A stretch of DNA of 64,000 nt from Novipirellula caenicola (GCF_039545035.1 NZ_BAABRO010000027.1:1-64000); one strand, 5' to 3'; positions 8,062 to 16,738 are shown, counted from the stretch's first letter. Notes: generated from the sequence alone by a model not told the origin. Made by a program: numbers and translations.

Positions 8062-9084
8062 TTACTCCGAGAACAATGCGGTGGCGAACGAGGCGGGGTC
8101 AAACGGGGCAATATCCTCAATGCCTTCGCCCAGACCGACAAATTTCACGGGCAATTGAAACTGTTCGCGAATCGGCAGCACGACCCCGCCTTTGGCTGAA
8201 CCATCAAGTTTCGCAAGAATGATGCCGGTGCACTTGGCCGCTTCGCTGAATCCACGTGCTTGGCTGATCGCATTTTGACCCGCGGTCGAATCGAGCACGA
8301 GCAACACTTCGTGCGGCGCCCCCTCGATCTTCTTTTCCACCACGCGGCGAATCTTCTCGAGTTGCTGCATCAGATTCGTTTGTGTTTGCAACCGGCCGGC
8401 GGTGTCGATGATCGCGATGTCAGCGCCGGTGTCGATTGCCTGTTGGACCGTCTGAAACGCGACACTCGCCGGATCCGCCTCGGGTTTGCCGGTGACAATG
8501 TCGCATCCGATCCGGCCTGCCCAAACGGTCAATTGTTCCACCGCCGCAGCACGAAACGTATCGCCAGCCCCGAGCACGACCTTTTTGCCCGATTGATGTA
8601 GATGATTGGCCAGTTTGCCGATCGACGTGGTTTTGCCGCTGCCATTCACACCGACCACCAGGATCACGGTGGGCGGGGCGTCGGCTAGGTTCAGCGCGGT
8701 CGATTCCTGCTGCAGCATGCTGCGGGTTTGATCGGTGATCGTTTGCACGACTTCGTCGAACTGCACCACTCGGCCTCGCAAACGCGTCGCGACATCGTCC
8801 CGAATCGTTTCGGCGGGGCCGATTCCCATGTCGGTGCGGATCAATTTGGCGAACAATTCGCTAAGCAGCGCGTCGTCAACGAGCCGGCCTTCGCTTTTGA
8901 ATAGGTCGCGGATATCCGTATTTAGAGTACGCCGCGTTTTCTGTAATCCGGCACGCATTTTCGAAAGCAGGCCGCCGCCCGATTTCTTGGCCACATCCGG
9001 TGCCTGCCCCTGAGTAGGGGTGTTTTGCGAGTCGGCTGCGGAGGAATCGTCAGAAACGGTGTTTTTGGAACGCCAAAACGCCAT
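8062..9084 (-). CDS. ftsY: Signal recognition particle receptor FtsY
   Basis: A 340-residue SRP GTPase that docks ribosome-nascent-chain-SRP complexes to the translocon. The short acidic/Ser-rich N-terminus (about residues 8-30) replaces the long A domain of enterobacteria. Then comes the helical N domain and the G domain with GVNGSGKTTSIGKLA (G1), DTFRAAAVEQL (G2/insertion box), DTAGRLQTQTNLM (G3), AKLDGSAKGG (G4) and GLGEGIEDIAPFD (closing). The order and spacing are canonical, so it should be active. It is the first gene of a two-gene operon with miaE. Confidence 0.97.
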   Translation of the reverse strand: MAFWRSKNTVSDDSSAADSQNTPTQGQAPDVAKKSGGGLLSKMRAGLQKTRRTLNTDIRDLFKSEGRLVDDALLSELFAKLIRTDMGIGPAETIRDDVATRLRGRVVQFDEVVQTITDQTRSMLQQESTALNLADAPPTVILVVGVNGSGKTTSIGKLANHLHQSGKKVVLGAGDTFRAAAVEQLTVWAGRIGCDIVTGKPEADPASVAFQTVQQAIDTGADIAIIDTAGRLQTQTNLMQQLEKIRRVVEKKIEGAPHEVLLVLDSTAGQNAISQARGFSEAAKCTGIILAKLDGSAKGGVVLPIREQFQLPVKFVGLGEGIEDIAPFDPASFATALFSE

Positions 9085-9725
9085 TGGTGGATCACTTGCT
9101 TGTCAGGGGAAGAATCGGACGGGGTGGACGTCTCTGGGAAAGCACCGATTCTGCCCGATTGGCCACGTTTCGTATAGATCCGGCCCGGTTGCACGGCACC
9201 GACGGGGGGTTCCTGCGTCGGTTAAGTAGCGTGTTTACTGCAGTCAAACTGCAAAATGTTAATTTGTAACGGCACTCATCTCGAATGTTCAGCCTCATCG
9301 CCCAAAAACGTTCAGTCATCAAAATCGCTACAGTCGATGAAATGATTGTAGACCGATCGACCGTTTCGATCGGCTAAGTTTGGCTAGAAGGATTCAGAGG
9401 ATCAGTTGGCAAGATTCCTACAAGATGCATTTGTGGAACCCGACTTGGTCGTAGCGAACCGGAATCACCACATTCGTGCGTGTGATTCCATGTGAGCCTC
9501 CGATATCTGCAGTGAAGACTTAGCGTGGACGTAGGAGTGTCGATCGCAATTTGAAGTGAGCTCTCGCAGTTTTCTTCAGGCGGAAATTTCGAATTCGTTC
9601 TACCTAATGCGGGCGTAGACCTGCGTTTTCCCTGACGGTTTGTCGTCGTTAGGAAAATTCACGTGGTTGTTATTAAGCAGAAGATACAGTCACCCTTTAC
9701 GGATGATGGGGAGTAGAGAGCGATT
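9085..9725. other. Long divergent promoter region between ftsY and the porin-like gene
   Basis: About 640 bases without a credible gene. It must contain the leftward ftsY promoter and the rightward promoter of the strongly expressed barrel protein. Just before the porin start there is GGGGAG (about 9708-9713), an acceptable ribosome binding site 12 bases before the ATG. I could not pick out a convincing -35/-10 pair. The long leader leaves room for regulation of the barrel protein by RNA or protein. Confidence 0.5.
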
Positions 9726-11039
9726 ATGAGAATTAGCAAACTAGCGATGCTGGCCATGATGGCCTGTGGCGTTAATGCCGGAATCAATTCAGATATCCGT
9801 GCAAACGAAATCAATTTGGTTTCGCACTGTGCAGAAAAAGGCTGCGATTGCGGCGAACCAGTTTGCGGTTGCGAGCCCGTAGCTCCCACATGCGACACCG
9901 GCATCTGCGATGGCGGATGCGACGGTGGTTGCGATTCGGCTGGCTGCGGATGTGGATCGGGTTCGGGATGCGGCATCGGCAGCATCTTGACCGGTGGCGA
10001 CTGCTGCCTGGGTGACCCTTGGACCCTGTTCGGCGAGCACAACGGTTGGTCCGCTGGTGGTTGGATTCAAATGGGCTACCACAGCGACGCACTGCCGTTG
10101 TTCAACAGCCGTCCCGATGAATTGCAACTGCATCAAGCTTGGTTGTACGCCGAGAAAGCAATCGACACCTCTTGCGGTTTCGATATCGGTGGTCGCATCG
10201 ACTATCTATACGGTACCGACTCGCAAGACACGCAAGCGTTCGGAATCGACAACGATCACTGGGACAACGGCTGGGATCACGGACCTGACTACGGTCACGC
10301 GATGCCTCAGTTGTACATGGAAGCTGGTTACGGCGATTTGTCGGTCAAAGTCGGTCACTTCTACACCATCATCGGATGGGAAGTGGTTCAAGCGACCGGT
10401 AACTTCTTCTACAGCCACGCTTACACGATGTACAACAGCGAGCCATTTACGCACACCGGTGCTTTGGCTACCTACAACGTGAACGACAACGTCACCGCTT
10501 ACGGTGGATACGTCATGGGTTGGGATAGCGGTTTCGAAGACAACGGCGACGCGTTCCTCGGCGGATTGTCGGTTGGTTTGACCGATGACTTGACCGTCAC
10601 TTACGCAACCGTCGGAGGCGTTTTCGCCAACAACCAAAACGCATACGAGCAAGGCTACATGCACTCGATCGTTGCGGACTTGGCTCTGTCGGACAACCTT
10701 CAGTACATCTTCCAAAGCGACGTGCTTGACACCGAAGATCGTGCTGGAGCGACCGCTCGCGAAACGTTCGACATCAACCAATACTTGATCTACACGATCA
10801 ACGATTGCTGGTCGTACGGAACTCGTTTCGAATGGTACGATGCGAAGGCAGGCGTTCTTGATGGCAACGACGTTGACGTCTACGCCTTGACCGCTGGTGT
10901 GAACTACAAGCCACACGCCAACGTCACCGTTCGTCCTGAAATTCGTTACGACTGGGTCGAAGGAAATCCTTCGGGAATTCTTGAGAACAACGACGACGAG
11001 CAATGGACCTTCGGCGTTGACTCGATCTTCACATTCTAA
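9726..11039 (+). CDS. Porin-like outer-membrane beta-barrel protein with Cys-rich N-terminus
   Basis: 437 residues. A signal peptide (about residues 1-26) is followed by a striking Cys-rich region: 14 cysteines between residues 35 and 94 in DxG/GGC-type repeats. The rest is an OmpL/BBP2-like barrel of alternating short strands and Gly/Asn/Asp turns, ending in FTF, the C-terminal aromatic typical of barrel proteins. It lacks low-quality codons and reads as highly expressed. It has its own strong terminator downstream and stands alone. It probably forms an abundant envelope channel; the Cys-rich part could be disulfide cross-linked, since planctomycete envelopes are known for Cys-rich proteins. 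The transported substrate is unknown. Confidence 0.88.
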   Translation: MRISKLAMLAMMACGVNAGINSDIRANEINLVSHCAEKGCDCGEPVCGCEPVAPTCDTGICDGGCDGGCDSAGCGCGSGSGCGIGSILTGGDCCLGDPWTLFGEHNGWSAGGWIQMGYHSDALPLFNSRPDELQLHQAWLYAEKAIDTSCGFDIGGRIDYLYGTDSQDTQAFGIDNDHWDNGWDHGPDYGHAMPQLYMEAGYGDLSVKVGHFYTIIGWEVVQATGNFFYSHAYTMYNSEPFTHTGALATYNVNDNVTAYGGYVMGWDSGFEDNGDAFLGGLSVGLTDDLTVTYATVGGVFANNQNAYEQGYMHSIVADLALSDNLQYIFQSDVLDTEDRAGATARETFDINQYLIYTINDCWSYGTRFEWYDAKAGVLDGNDVDVYALTAGVNYKPHANVTVRPEIRYDWVEGNPSGILENNDDEQWTFGVDSIFTF

Positions 11040-11091
11040 GCTTCGTGTAAACGAGCAACGAATCGTGTGAGTGAATCGCAGATTGAAAAAG

Positions 11092-11128
11092 ACCCGGTCG
11101 CCTTGAAAAAAGGCGGCCGGGTTTTATT
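11092..11128 (+). terminator. Rho-independent terminator of the porin-like gene
   Basis: ACCCGGTCGCC (11092-11102) pairs with GGCGGCCGGGT (11112-11122) with one G-T wobble, loop TTGAAAAAA, followed by TTTTATTTTT. It lies about 50 bases after the stop codon, as expected for a strongly transcribed single gene. Confidence 0.92.
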
Positions 11129-11136
11129 TTTGCCCT

Positions 11137-11164
11137 GGTGTTTTGTGACCGGTGTTTTGTGACC
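11137..11164. repeat. 14-bp tandem duplication
   Basis: GGTGTTTTGTGACC occurs twice in direct succession (11137-11150, 11151-11164), just downstream of the terminator. It is probably a replication-slippage product. Confidence 0.9.
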
Positions 11165-11200
11165 GCCAAGAAGGGTCGGTCATGACCGTAGCGGAAGTCG

Positions 11201-11324
11201 TCAACGGCTTGTTGATTTATTCGTACGATGGACTTCCTAGTCCGTCGAATCCACCATTGACGGACTAGGAAGTCCATCATACACCCTCGCCGCAGGAAGC
11301 TTCACTAAATCAACAAGCCGTCAA
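11201..11324. mobile_element. MITE-like palindromic element (core A) with 15-bp terminal inverted repeats
   Basis: The element spans 11205-11320. Its ends are a perfect inverted repeat: CGGCTTGTTGATTTA (11205-11219) and TAAATCAACAAGCCG (11306-11320). TCAA flanks it on both sides (11201-11204, 11321-11324), as a 4-bp target duplication would. Inside is a perfect 20-bp palindrome arm pair (11227-11246 and 11259-11278, beginning GATGGACTTCC). The sequence outside, with the element and one TCAA removed, closely matches the short palindrome at 50902-50930, which looks like an unoccupied site. It carries no gene, so any movement would need a transposase in trans. Confidence 0.8.
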
Positions 11325-11439
11325 GACTTTCGACGATTCACTTTCCAAACATCACTTTCGACATTTCACGGTGTGGATCGAAACTTTCCTGCAAGTTCCA
11401 CTACCCCGAAAATGAAGCGATGACGAACACACTCGCGAT

Positions 11440-11691
11440 TTAGTTTGACTTGTGCTTGCGGTACTCCGCACGCTGTTGCGAGTAATCTTCGGGCCCCGGC
11501 AAGTTGACCGCTTCCGGATTGGCTTCGTCCATCAGCTTCTTCAAAAACGGGCGGCACCAACCGCAACCGGTGCCTGCACCAAAACATTCCGAAAGCTGGC
11601 TTGCCCGCTTCGGTTTCTGAACGCGAATGAACTGTACGACCTTGCGGCGTGTGACGTGAAAACACAAGCACAGTTCGTCATCATCCTGCAC
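11440..11691 (-). CDS. Bacterioferritin-associated-ferredoxin-like [2Fe-2S] protein
   Basis: 83 residues with the Bfd-type cluster motif: CLCFH (about residues 8-12) and CFGAGTGCGWC (about 36-46), which give the C-x-C and C-x(n)-C-x-x-C ligands of the BFD fold. In well-studied bacteria Bfd helps release iron from bacterioferritin; other members are domains of nitrite reductase or hydrogenase chains. A longer C-terminal tail (PEDYSQQRAEYRKHKSN) is not part of the fold. The start is GTG at 11691, supported by AAGGAG at 11698-11703 inside the preceding gene. It overlaps the peptidase stop by 11 bases. No bacterioferritin is nearby. Confidence 0.85.
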   Translation of the reverse strand: MQDDDELCLCFHVTRRKVVQFIRVQKPKRASQLSECFGAGTGCGWCRPFLKKLMDEANPEAVNLPGPEDYSQQRAEYRKHKSN

Positions 11692-12859
11692 TTTCGGCTC
11701 CTTCGGTGATCAGCCATGTCGCAATACGACAGGCATCGAGGTAGTCGGCAATTTCGAGTCGTTCATCAATTGTATGAATGTTTTGCTGGCCGCAACCCAT
11801 CGTGACCGCCTCGACCCCATGACGATACAACCAATTGGCATCGAGTCCACCGTTGGCAACGGCACAGTAGGGCGTTCGTCCCACCTTGGAAATCGCGTCA
11901 TTGGCCGCTTGGACCGACGGATGATTCTCGTCCAATCGAAACGCTTCGTAATCGACTTGGGTGGTGAATTCAATTTTTCCACAAATCCCTGAATCAGTAC
12001 TGACACTTTTGGCGGCCGTCTGGAACGCTTGCCGAATCTCGTCAACGATCTGTGTCCGCATCTCGGCGTCGTGGCTTCGCGCTTCGGCACGCAGCGTCAC
12101 CAGCGGCGTGATCACGTTGGTCGCATCGCCGCCTTGAATGACACCAACATTAGCGGTCCCGCTACGGCCGTCTTTTTCGATCTTGCCGAGCCATCCTCGT
12201 TGATCCAAGTCGGCGATCGCTTTGGATGCCATCACAATCGCACTGGCGCCTTGCTGAGGCGCGACTCCGGCGTGAGCGGGGGTTCCGAACACTTTGATGG
12301 TGATCCGTTCGCCACCCACGGCTCCGATCGTGACCTTCTCAGGAGCTCCGCCATCAAAGTTAAACGCGCGGTCGACGTTGCCGACCAGCGACACATCCAA
12401 ATTGCGAGCCCCATGCAGCCCGATTTCTTCTTGTACGAAAAAGCCGATCACGGCGGGAGGAAAATTTTCGTCGCCGCGTTTCAACCGCTCCAGTGCCGCG
12501 GTCAAAATCGCTGCACACCCGCTGCGATCGTCTGCCCCCAACCCTGTCGCTGCACTGCTTCGCACTTGACCGCCATCGACCACCGGCTGGCTGCCGACAC
12601 AAATCGGGACCGTATCCATGTGCGCCGATAGCATCGTTTTCGGCCCCGCGCCGTTTCCCGGCAGCGTGACAATCAGGTTGCCACAATTTCCTTTTAAATT
12701 CGTTCGCGTTTCGGCACCGTCGAATTGGATCTGCGAATCGGGGACCCCCGCTTCCTTGAAAACGCGGACCAGGTACTCGGCGACGGCTCGTTCGTCGCCA
12801 CTGAGTCCGGAAATTGCAGCTAATTCGAGGAATCGGTCCAGGGTCTTGTCGGCATCCAT
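11681..12859 (-). CDS. M20-family (PepT-like) metallopeptidase
   Basis: 392 residues, cytoplasmic. The fold is a zinc peptidase of the M20 clan with the bimetal ligands in order: SAHMDTVP (His, Asp), GLGADDRSG (bridging Asp), VQEEIGLHG (catalytic Glu plus ligand Glu), FNFDGG (Asp), and NIHTIDERLE (His). The middle lid domain carries GTPAHAGVAPQQG. It resembles tripeptidase T and related aminopeptidases that trim short peptides. The downstream Bfd-like gene starts inside its last codons, so they are co-transcribed, although no functional link is obvious. Confidence 0.9.
   Translation of the reverse strand: MDADKTLDRFLELAAISGLSGDERAVAEYLVRVFKEAGVPDSQIQFDGAETRTNLKGNCGNLIVTLPGNGAGPKTMLSAHMDTVPICVGSQPVVDGGQVRSSAATGLGADDRSGCAAILTAALERLKRGDENFPPAVIGFFVQEEIGLHGARNLDVSLVGNVDRAFNFDGGAPEKVTIGAVGGERITIKVFGTPAHAGVAPQQGASAIVMASKAIADLDQRGWLGKIEKDGRSGTANVGVIQGGDATNVITPLVTLRAEARSHDAEMRTQIVDEIRQAFQTAAKSVSTDSGICGKIEFTTQVDYEAFRLDENHPSVQAANDAISKVGRTPYCAVANGGLDANWLYRHGVEAVTMGCGQQNIHTIDERLEIADYLDACRIATWLITEGAESAG
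11698..11703 (-). promoter_or_regulatory. Ribosome binding site for the GTG-started Bfd-like gene
   Basis: AAGGAG on the minus strand, six bases upstream of the GTG at 11691. It decides this start: the nearby ATG triplets are out of frame. Confidence 0.8.
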
Positions 12860-13041
12860 GAGGGCTCTCTGGGGTGGGGCGTGACGTCAATGCCATCTCA
12901 TTTGGCACGAAATGGTTGGTTTTACAGCGGTCCGCCGCAATTTAACAATAATGCTCAGCGATTGTCAGAAGACTCCTTTTCAGTTTGCCCTCTGCACGGA
13001 AAATCATTGCGTTAGAATAGACTCCTGACGCACACGCCTAG

Positions 13042-14199
13042 GTGCGAAGCGATTACGGCTGTTCCTCCTTTACACACTGCTGGTACCCACCGTTGGATCT
13101 TCCTGTCATTCCGTCCGCTGCCATTCCTGGAGCCGCAGCCCAAAACTCTGGCGACGATGTCGATCAGCGCATTCACCTGCTGGATCTCGACGTCGATCAG
13201 CTACGAAGCTGGCTCGTCGAGCAGGGCCAGCAGGGGTTTCGAGCCAAACAGATCTGGAATTGGATCTACCAGCGTCGTGCGGCCACGTTTGCCGAGATGA
13301 CCGATCTGCCCAAAAAGCTTCGCGAGCAGCTTGAGCAGCATTTTGTGATCTTTCGCGCCAGCGAAGTTGATGCGGTGTGCTCGTCCGATGGCACCGACAA
13401 ATTGCTGGTGCGTCTGTTCGACGGAGGCGAGGTGGAATGTGTGCTGCTTCGCGACGGCATTCGCCGAAGCATTTGCGTCAGCAGCCAAGTGGGCTGTGCG
13501 ATGGGGTGCGTGTTTTGCGCCAGCGGACTTGACGGCGTGGACCGCAATCTGACACGCGGCGAAATCTTGGAACAGATGCTGCGTCTGCAATCGCGTTTGC
13601 ACCCGGACGAACGGCTTAGCCACATCGTGATGATGGGAATGGGCGAACCGCTGGCCAACTTGGATCGCGTGTTGCCGGCGCTGGACGAGGCACGCAGTCC
13701 CGAGGGGCTAGGGATCAGTCCTCGGCGAATCACGATCAGCACGGTGGGGCTTCCGCCAGCGATCGATCGATTGTCCAAACATGGTGTCCCCTACAACTTA
13801 GCCGTCTCGCTGCATGCACCGAATAATGAACTGCGAACTCAGCTGGTTCCCGTGAACAAGCGAATCGGTATCAAAGCGGTGCTCGATGCGGCGGATCGCT
13901 ATTTCGAAGCCAACGGACGTCGCTTGACGTTCGAGTATGTCCTGCTCGGTGGTCTGAACGATTCCGATGATTGTGCTCATCAGTTGTTGGGGATTCTTCG
14001 CCGACGCAACGTGATGCTGAACGTGATCCCGTACAACCCGGTGGCCGGATTGCCGTACGTGACGCCAAGCAGCAAAGCGATTGCCGACTTCAAAGACATA
14101 TTGGTTTCGGGCGGTGTCAACGTGATGTTCCGGCAACGCAAAGGTAGCGAGATCGATGCCGCCTGTGGCCAATTGCGCCGCAACCGCCAATCGGTCTAA
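13042..14199 (+). CDS. rlmN: 23S rRNA/tRNA adenine C2-methyltransferase RlmN
   Basis: A radical-SAM enzyme that methylates C2 of A2503 in 23S rRNA and A37 of some tRNAs. The radical-SAM cluster motif is GCAMGCVFCASG (CxxxCxxC), preceded by CVSSQVGC. The SAM-binding GMGEPLAN follows, then RRITISTVGL, and the methyl-carrying Cys lies near the C-terminus in EIDAACGQL. The N-terminal helical domain with GFRAKQIWNWIYQ is typical. The start is uncertain: no ATG precedes the conserved part. GTG 13042 gives 385 residues with an atypical 35-residue leader; TTG 13093 gives 368. A possible -10 box (TAGAAT, 13013-13018) lies just upstream of the GTG. Confidence 0.95.
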   Translation: MRSDYGCSSFTHCWYPPLDLPVIPSAAIPGAAAQNSGDDVDQRIHLLDLDVDQLRSWLVEQGQQGFRAKQIWNWIYQRRAATFAEMTDLPKKLREQLEQHFVIFRASEVDAVCSSDGTDKLLVRLFDGGEVECVLLRDGIRRSICVSSQVGCAMGCVFCASGLDGVDRNLTRGEILEQMLRLQSRLHPDERLSHIVMMGMGEPLANLDRVLPALDEARSPEGLGISPRRITISTVGLPPAIDRLSKHGVPYNLAVSLHAPNNELRTQLVPVNKRIGIKAVLDAADRYFEANGRRLTFEYVLLGGLNDSDDCAHQLLGILRRRNVMLNVIPYNPVAGLPYVTPSSKAIADFKDILVSGGVNVMFRQRKGSEIDAACGQLRRNRQSV

Positions 14200-14592
14200 G
14201 CAACGTACAGTACGACGTGCTTTGTCTCTCCCAACGTCAGACCGTGCTGTTTGTTGCTGAGAGTAATGGGTCTTGCTATAGATCCCGCTTGCAGGACGTG
14301 TAGCCGCGTCCACTACGCAAAAGTTTTCAGTCGAAAGATTGACGTCCCACGGCAATCGCGGAGGGCGTCTTAATGCCCTTGGCCACTCGCCACTCGCGGC
14401 ACAATCGGCATATCCCGCACGCGTTACCGAGATGCATCCCCGCATTTGGTCGGCCGACGTTATTTTATCGGCATGACATTCATCATGTGCAAAACTTTTG
14501 AAACAAAGCTTTGCACGAAATCGTCAGCGCGGGGGCGGTGGTGATTGGGGACGCAAAGCTGTCCGCTTTCCCACCCGAATGAGCATCCTGCC
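14200..14592. other. Intergenic stretch with two hairpins
   Basis: No gene is seen. Near its right end there are two hairpins: GCCGA/TCGGC flanking about 14452-14471, and a perfect 7-bp GTGCAAA (14487-14493) with TTTGCAC (14510-14516). They lie 75-140 bases before the next start codon and could shape the leader of the small secreted protein. No known riboswitch pattern is recognised. Confidence 0.45.
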
Positions 14593-14880
14593 ATGAAACG
14601 TATTGCCGCTGTTTTGTTTGTTGTTGTCGCTGCGAACACTTCCGTTTCCGCGCGTAGCCCCTTCCAATTATTTCGTTCGTCGACTCCTTCGCGACCGGCC
14701 CAACCTGCCACTTCGCAGCGATCGACCACCGAAAATCCACTCAGCATGAGTGACGAACAGCTCGAAAAGATTTATGGACCGAGCATTCTGGTGCAGGACG
14801 TCCAAGTCACTCAAAAAGCAAACACCGAAAAATCAAAGACGATGACGCGGTTTGTGACACAGCCCAGCGACGATCAATAA
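14593..14880 (+). CDS. Small secreted protein of unknown function
   Basis: The ATG at 14593 gives 95 residues; an in-frame GTG 16 codons upstream would place polar residues before the signal peptide. Residues 1 to about 20 are a signal peptide ending near VSARS. The mature chain is short, Ser/Thr/Pro-rich at first, then contains MSDEQLEKIYGPSILVQDVQ and a polar tail. There are no cysteines in the mature part and no known domain. Its neighbour 46 bases downstream is also a small secreted envelope protein, so they may share a transcript. Confidence 0.7.
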   Translation: MKRIAAVLFVVVAANTSVSARSPFQLFRSSTPSRPAQPATSQRSTTENPLSMSDEQLEKIYGPSILVQDVQVTQKANTEKSKTMTRFVTQPSDDQ

Positions 14881-14926
14881 CCCGCTGCATTATCGGTCTC
14901 TCCTTTTTTCATCAAAGTAACGTGCC

Positions 14927-15655
14927 ATGTACAAGCAAAGTTTGATCGCGATCGTCGTGGTTGCCTCCACGCTGAATGTTGCCAGCGCACAGGACCATAC
15001 GCATCGGCGTCGAGGCGTCATCCTAGGCGGACTCGCCGGCGCCGCGATCGGAGCTGCGATTGGTGACAAAGGGAACAACGAGACCGCCGGAGCCTTGATC
15101 GGTGGTGCCGTCGGCGCGATCGCCGGGGGAACGATTGGTAACGAAAAGGATGCTCGAATCGAGCACAACCGAATCTATCACTCAGCCCCGCCACAGCACG
15201 TTCACTCGTACCCCGGGTACCCACAGCCTGCCTATCCGCATTCGGGATATCCGCAGTACCGATCGACGTCGCCGTATCCGTCTGGATTGCCTTATTCGCC
15301 TTCGTCGGCCTATTCGGGGCACTCTAGCGTTGAAGTGGTTCCGCCGCCAACGGTCTATCGAAGCCGACCTGATTGGCAGTCGGAACCGCAATACTTGGGC
15401 CCGTTGTCGCCTCTGGACGTGGTTTCGATGAAGCGGCGAGGAATCTCGGATACCGCAGTGGTCAACCATCTGCAAACCTACGGCATCACGATGCCGCTGA
15501 GTGTGCGGGACATTATCGGGATGCACGACCAAGGTGTCTCCGAATACGTCATCGACGCAATGCAAGTCGCGCCGGTGATGCAGTCGGCTCCGCAGAATTC
15601 TTCGACACGGACTTCGCCCATTCTCGGTTCGCCCACGCTGCACGGCCCTCAGTAA
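14927..15655 (+). CDS. Secreted glycine-zipper protein
   Basis: 242 residues. A signal peptide (about residues 1-21, ending VASAQ) is followed by a basic HRRRG stretch and a glycine-zipper domain: GGLAGAAIGAAIG and GALIGGAVGAIAGGTIG (about residues 34-70), which form two closely packed membrane-active helices as in Omp-type glycine-zipper proteins. Then comes a Pro/Tyr/Ser-rich region (about 80-150) with repeated YPxxGYP-like units, and a C-terminal part with two related segments, LDVVSMKRRGISDTAVVNHL and VRDIIGMHDQGVSEYVIDAM, which look like a duplicated helical motif. It is probably an envelope protein. Confidence 0.8.
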   Translation: MYKQSLIAIVVVASTLNVASAQDHTHRRRGVILGGLAGAAIGAAIGDKGNNETAGALIGGAVGAIAGGTIGNEKDARIEHNRIYHSAPPQHVHSYPGYPQPAYPHSGYPQYRSTSPYPSGLPYSPSSAYSGHSSVEVVPPPTVYRSRPDWQSEPQYLGPLSPLDVVSMKRRGISDTAVVNHLQTYGITMPLSVRDIIGMHDQGVSEYVIDAMQVAPVMQSAPQNSSTRTSPILGSPTLHGPQ

Positions 15656-15770
15656 GCCGCCGCTTAGCACATCAGTGCCATCGACTTTGTCTGTGAAGAA
15701 TTTTTTCGTGGCTACCTTTGCCAGAAGTTGATGATCCGCAGAAGGTGGTGATTCGCATTTGCGCGGCAAC

Positions 15771-15800
15771 CATCCACGCTCTGGCGAGCGTAGCTACGAC
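15771..15800 (-). repeat. GTCGTAGCTA palindromic intergenic repeat, copy 2
   Basis: The reverse complement of these 30 bases matches 7314-7343 at 27 positions. It contains the internal palindromic core GCTCGCCAGAGC. It lies in the gap downstream of both flanking convergent genes. Confidence 0.75.
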
Positions 15801-15848
15801 ACGCAAACGCCGTCTCTTGGCGGTCCTAAAGGCTCCGCGGCATTATGT

Positions 15849-16529
15849 TTACGTTTCGATGCCGGTCACCAAGCGAGACGGCAGATGGCTGGCGGAATTC
15901 AGCCAATGCAGTTTCCAGCTATGTCCATCGAATTCCAGTTTGGTGATTCCCGTGTTGACGAAGGCTCCGACCTTTTCGACATCGGTGACCTGCGAAAGCA
16001 TTTTCGCCAATAAACATCGTTTGAAGTCGGCATGGATGACGGCCACGATCGTTTTGCCGCTGGCTCCGAACGATTGAATCAATCGCTCGGTGACGACTTC
16101 GGCCCGCGTGTTCGCTTGGTCATCGGTTTCACGGCGGTTCCCAGCCCACCATCCCGCACTGGTGATCGTTTCATCGATGATACAGTCGTGGGGCAACGCC
16201 GAGAATTCTTTTTCGATGCTTTCGCGTCCCATGCCAGGGCCTCCTTCGGTCGCATCGGGGCCGTGGCCGCGAAAACAACCGCCGCGTTCAAACACGTTGT
16301 GCCAAACATGAACGCATTGCGGCGATTGATCGACGATAAAGCGAGTGGTTTGGATCGAACGGCGAAACGGGCTTGTGATCAGCGTGTCGATCGCCAGTGT
16401 GCTGGTCCATTTGGCTAGGTATTCGGATTGCAATCGGCCGCGTGGCGTGATCGCTGGATCCTCGATCCGTTGGTAGGGCGGCATCGCATTGTTTTCGCTT
16501 TCCGCATGTCGAATCAGGTAAAGTTGCAT
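15849..16529 (-). CDS. Histidine phosphatase family protein (phosphoglycerate-mutase-like)
   Basis: The ATG at 16529 gives 226 residues starting MQLYLIRHAESENN, with the catalytic RHAE motif at about residues 7-10, as expected for branch-1 histidine phosphatases. The second catalytic His is in VIHADFKRCL (about residue 180) and the conserved Arg in SPFRRSIQT. The frame is open further upstream but conservation begins at the RHAE segment. There is no signal peptide, so it is cytoplasmic. The substrate could be a sugar phosphate, nucleotide or cobalamin intermediate; nothing in the neighbourhood narrows this. Confidence 0.88.
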   Translation of the reverse strand: MQLYLIRHAESENNAMPPYQRIEDPAITPRGRLQSEYLAKWTSTLAIDTLITSPFRRSIQTTRFIVDQSPQCVHVWHNVFERGGCFRGHGPDATEGGPGMGRESIEKEFSALPHDCIIDETITSAGWWAGNRRETDDQANTRAEVVTERLIQSFGASGKTIVAVIHADFKRCLLAKMLSQVTDVEKVGAFVNTGITKLEFDGHSWKLHWLNSASHLPSRLVTGIET

Positions 16530-16738
16530 CGTCGATTTCAGAGTCCGTGCTGGCTGCCAAGTTCTCGGCGCGGCCCAAGCCATGCCGTCACTGGCGTTTC
16601 GATAGAATTACGAGGGAAAATGACCGATGCGTATCCCACCGGTCGCCTCAATTCTAGGGATCACAACCGAGGATGCGAACCGTCGCCAATCGTGTGGCGA
16701 CTTTGGATGGCCGTTGCCGCGAGTTCGCCGGAGTCGCT

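Noticed and set aside
10206-11003. 265-residue leftward open frame opposite the porin-like gene
   Set aside because: Val/Arg-rich shadow generated by the biased codons of a highly expressed gene.
11201-11324. Attenuator or ordinary terminator
   Set aside because: The long symmetrical structure has exact terminal repeats, flanking TCAA and further copies at 40120-40344; no T-run follows the arms.
15718-16077. Rightward 119-residue frame overlapping the histidine phosphatase
   Set aside because: Antisense to the phosphatase C-terminus and crossing a palindromic repeat; no conserved motif.
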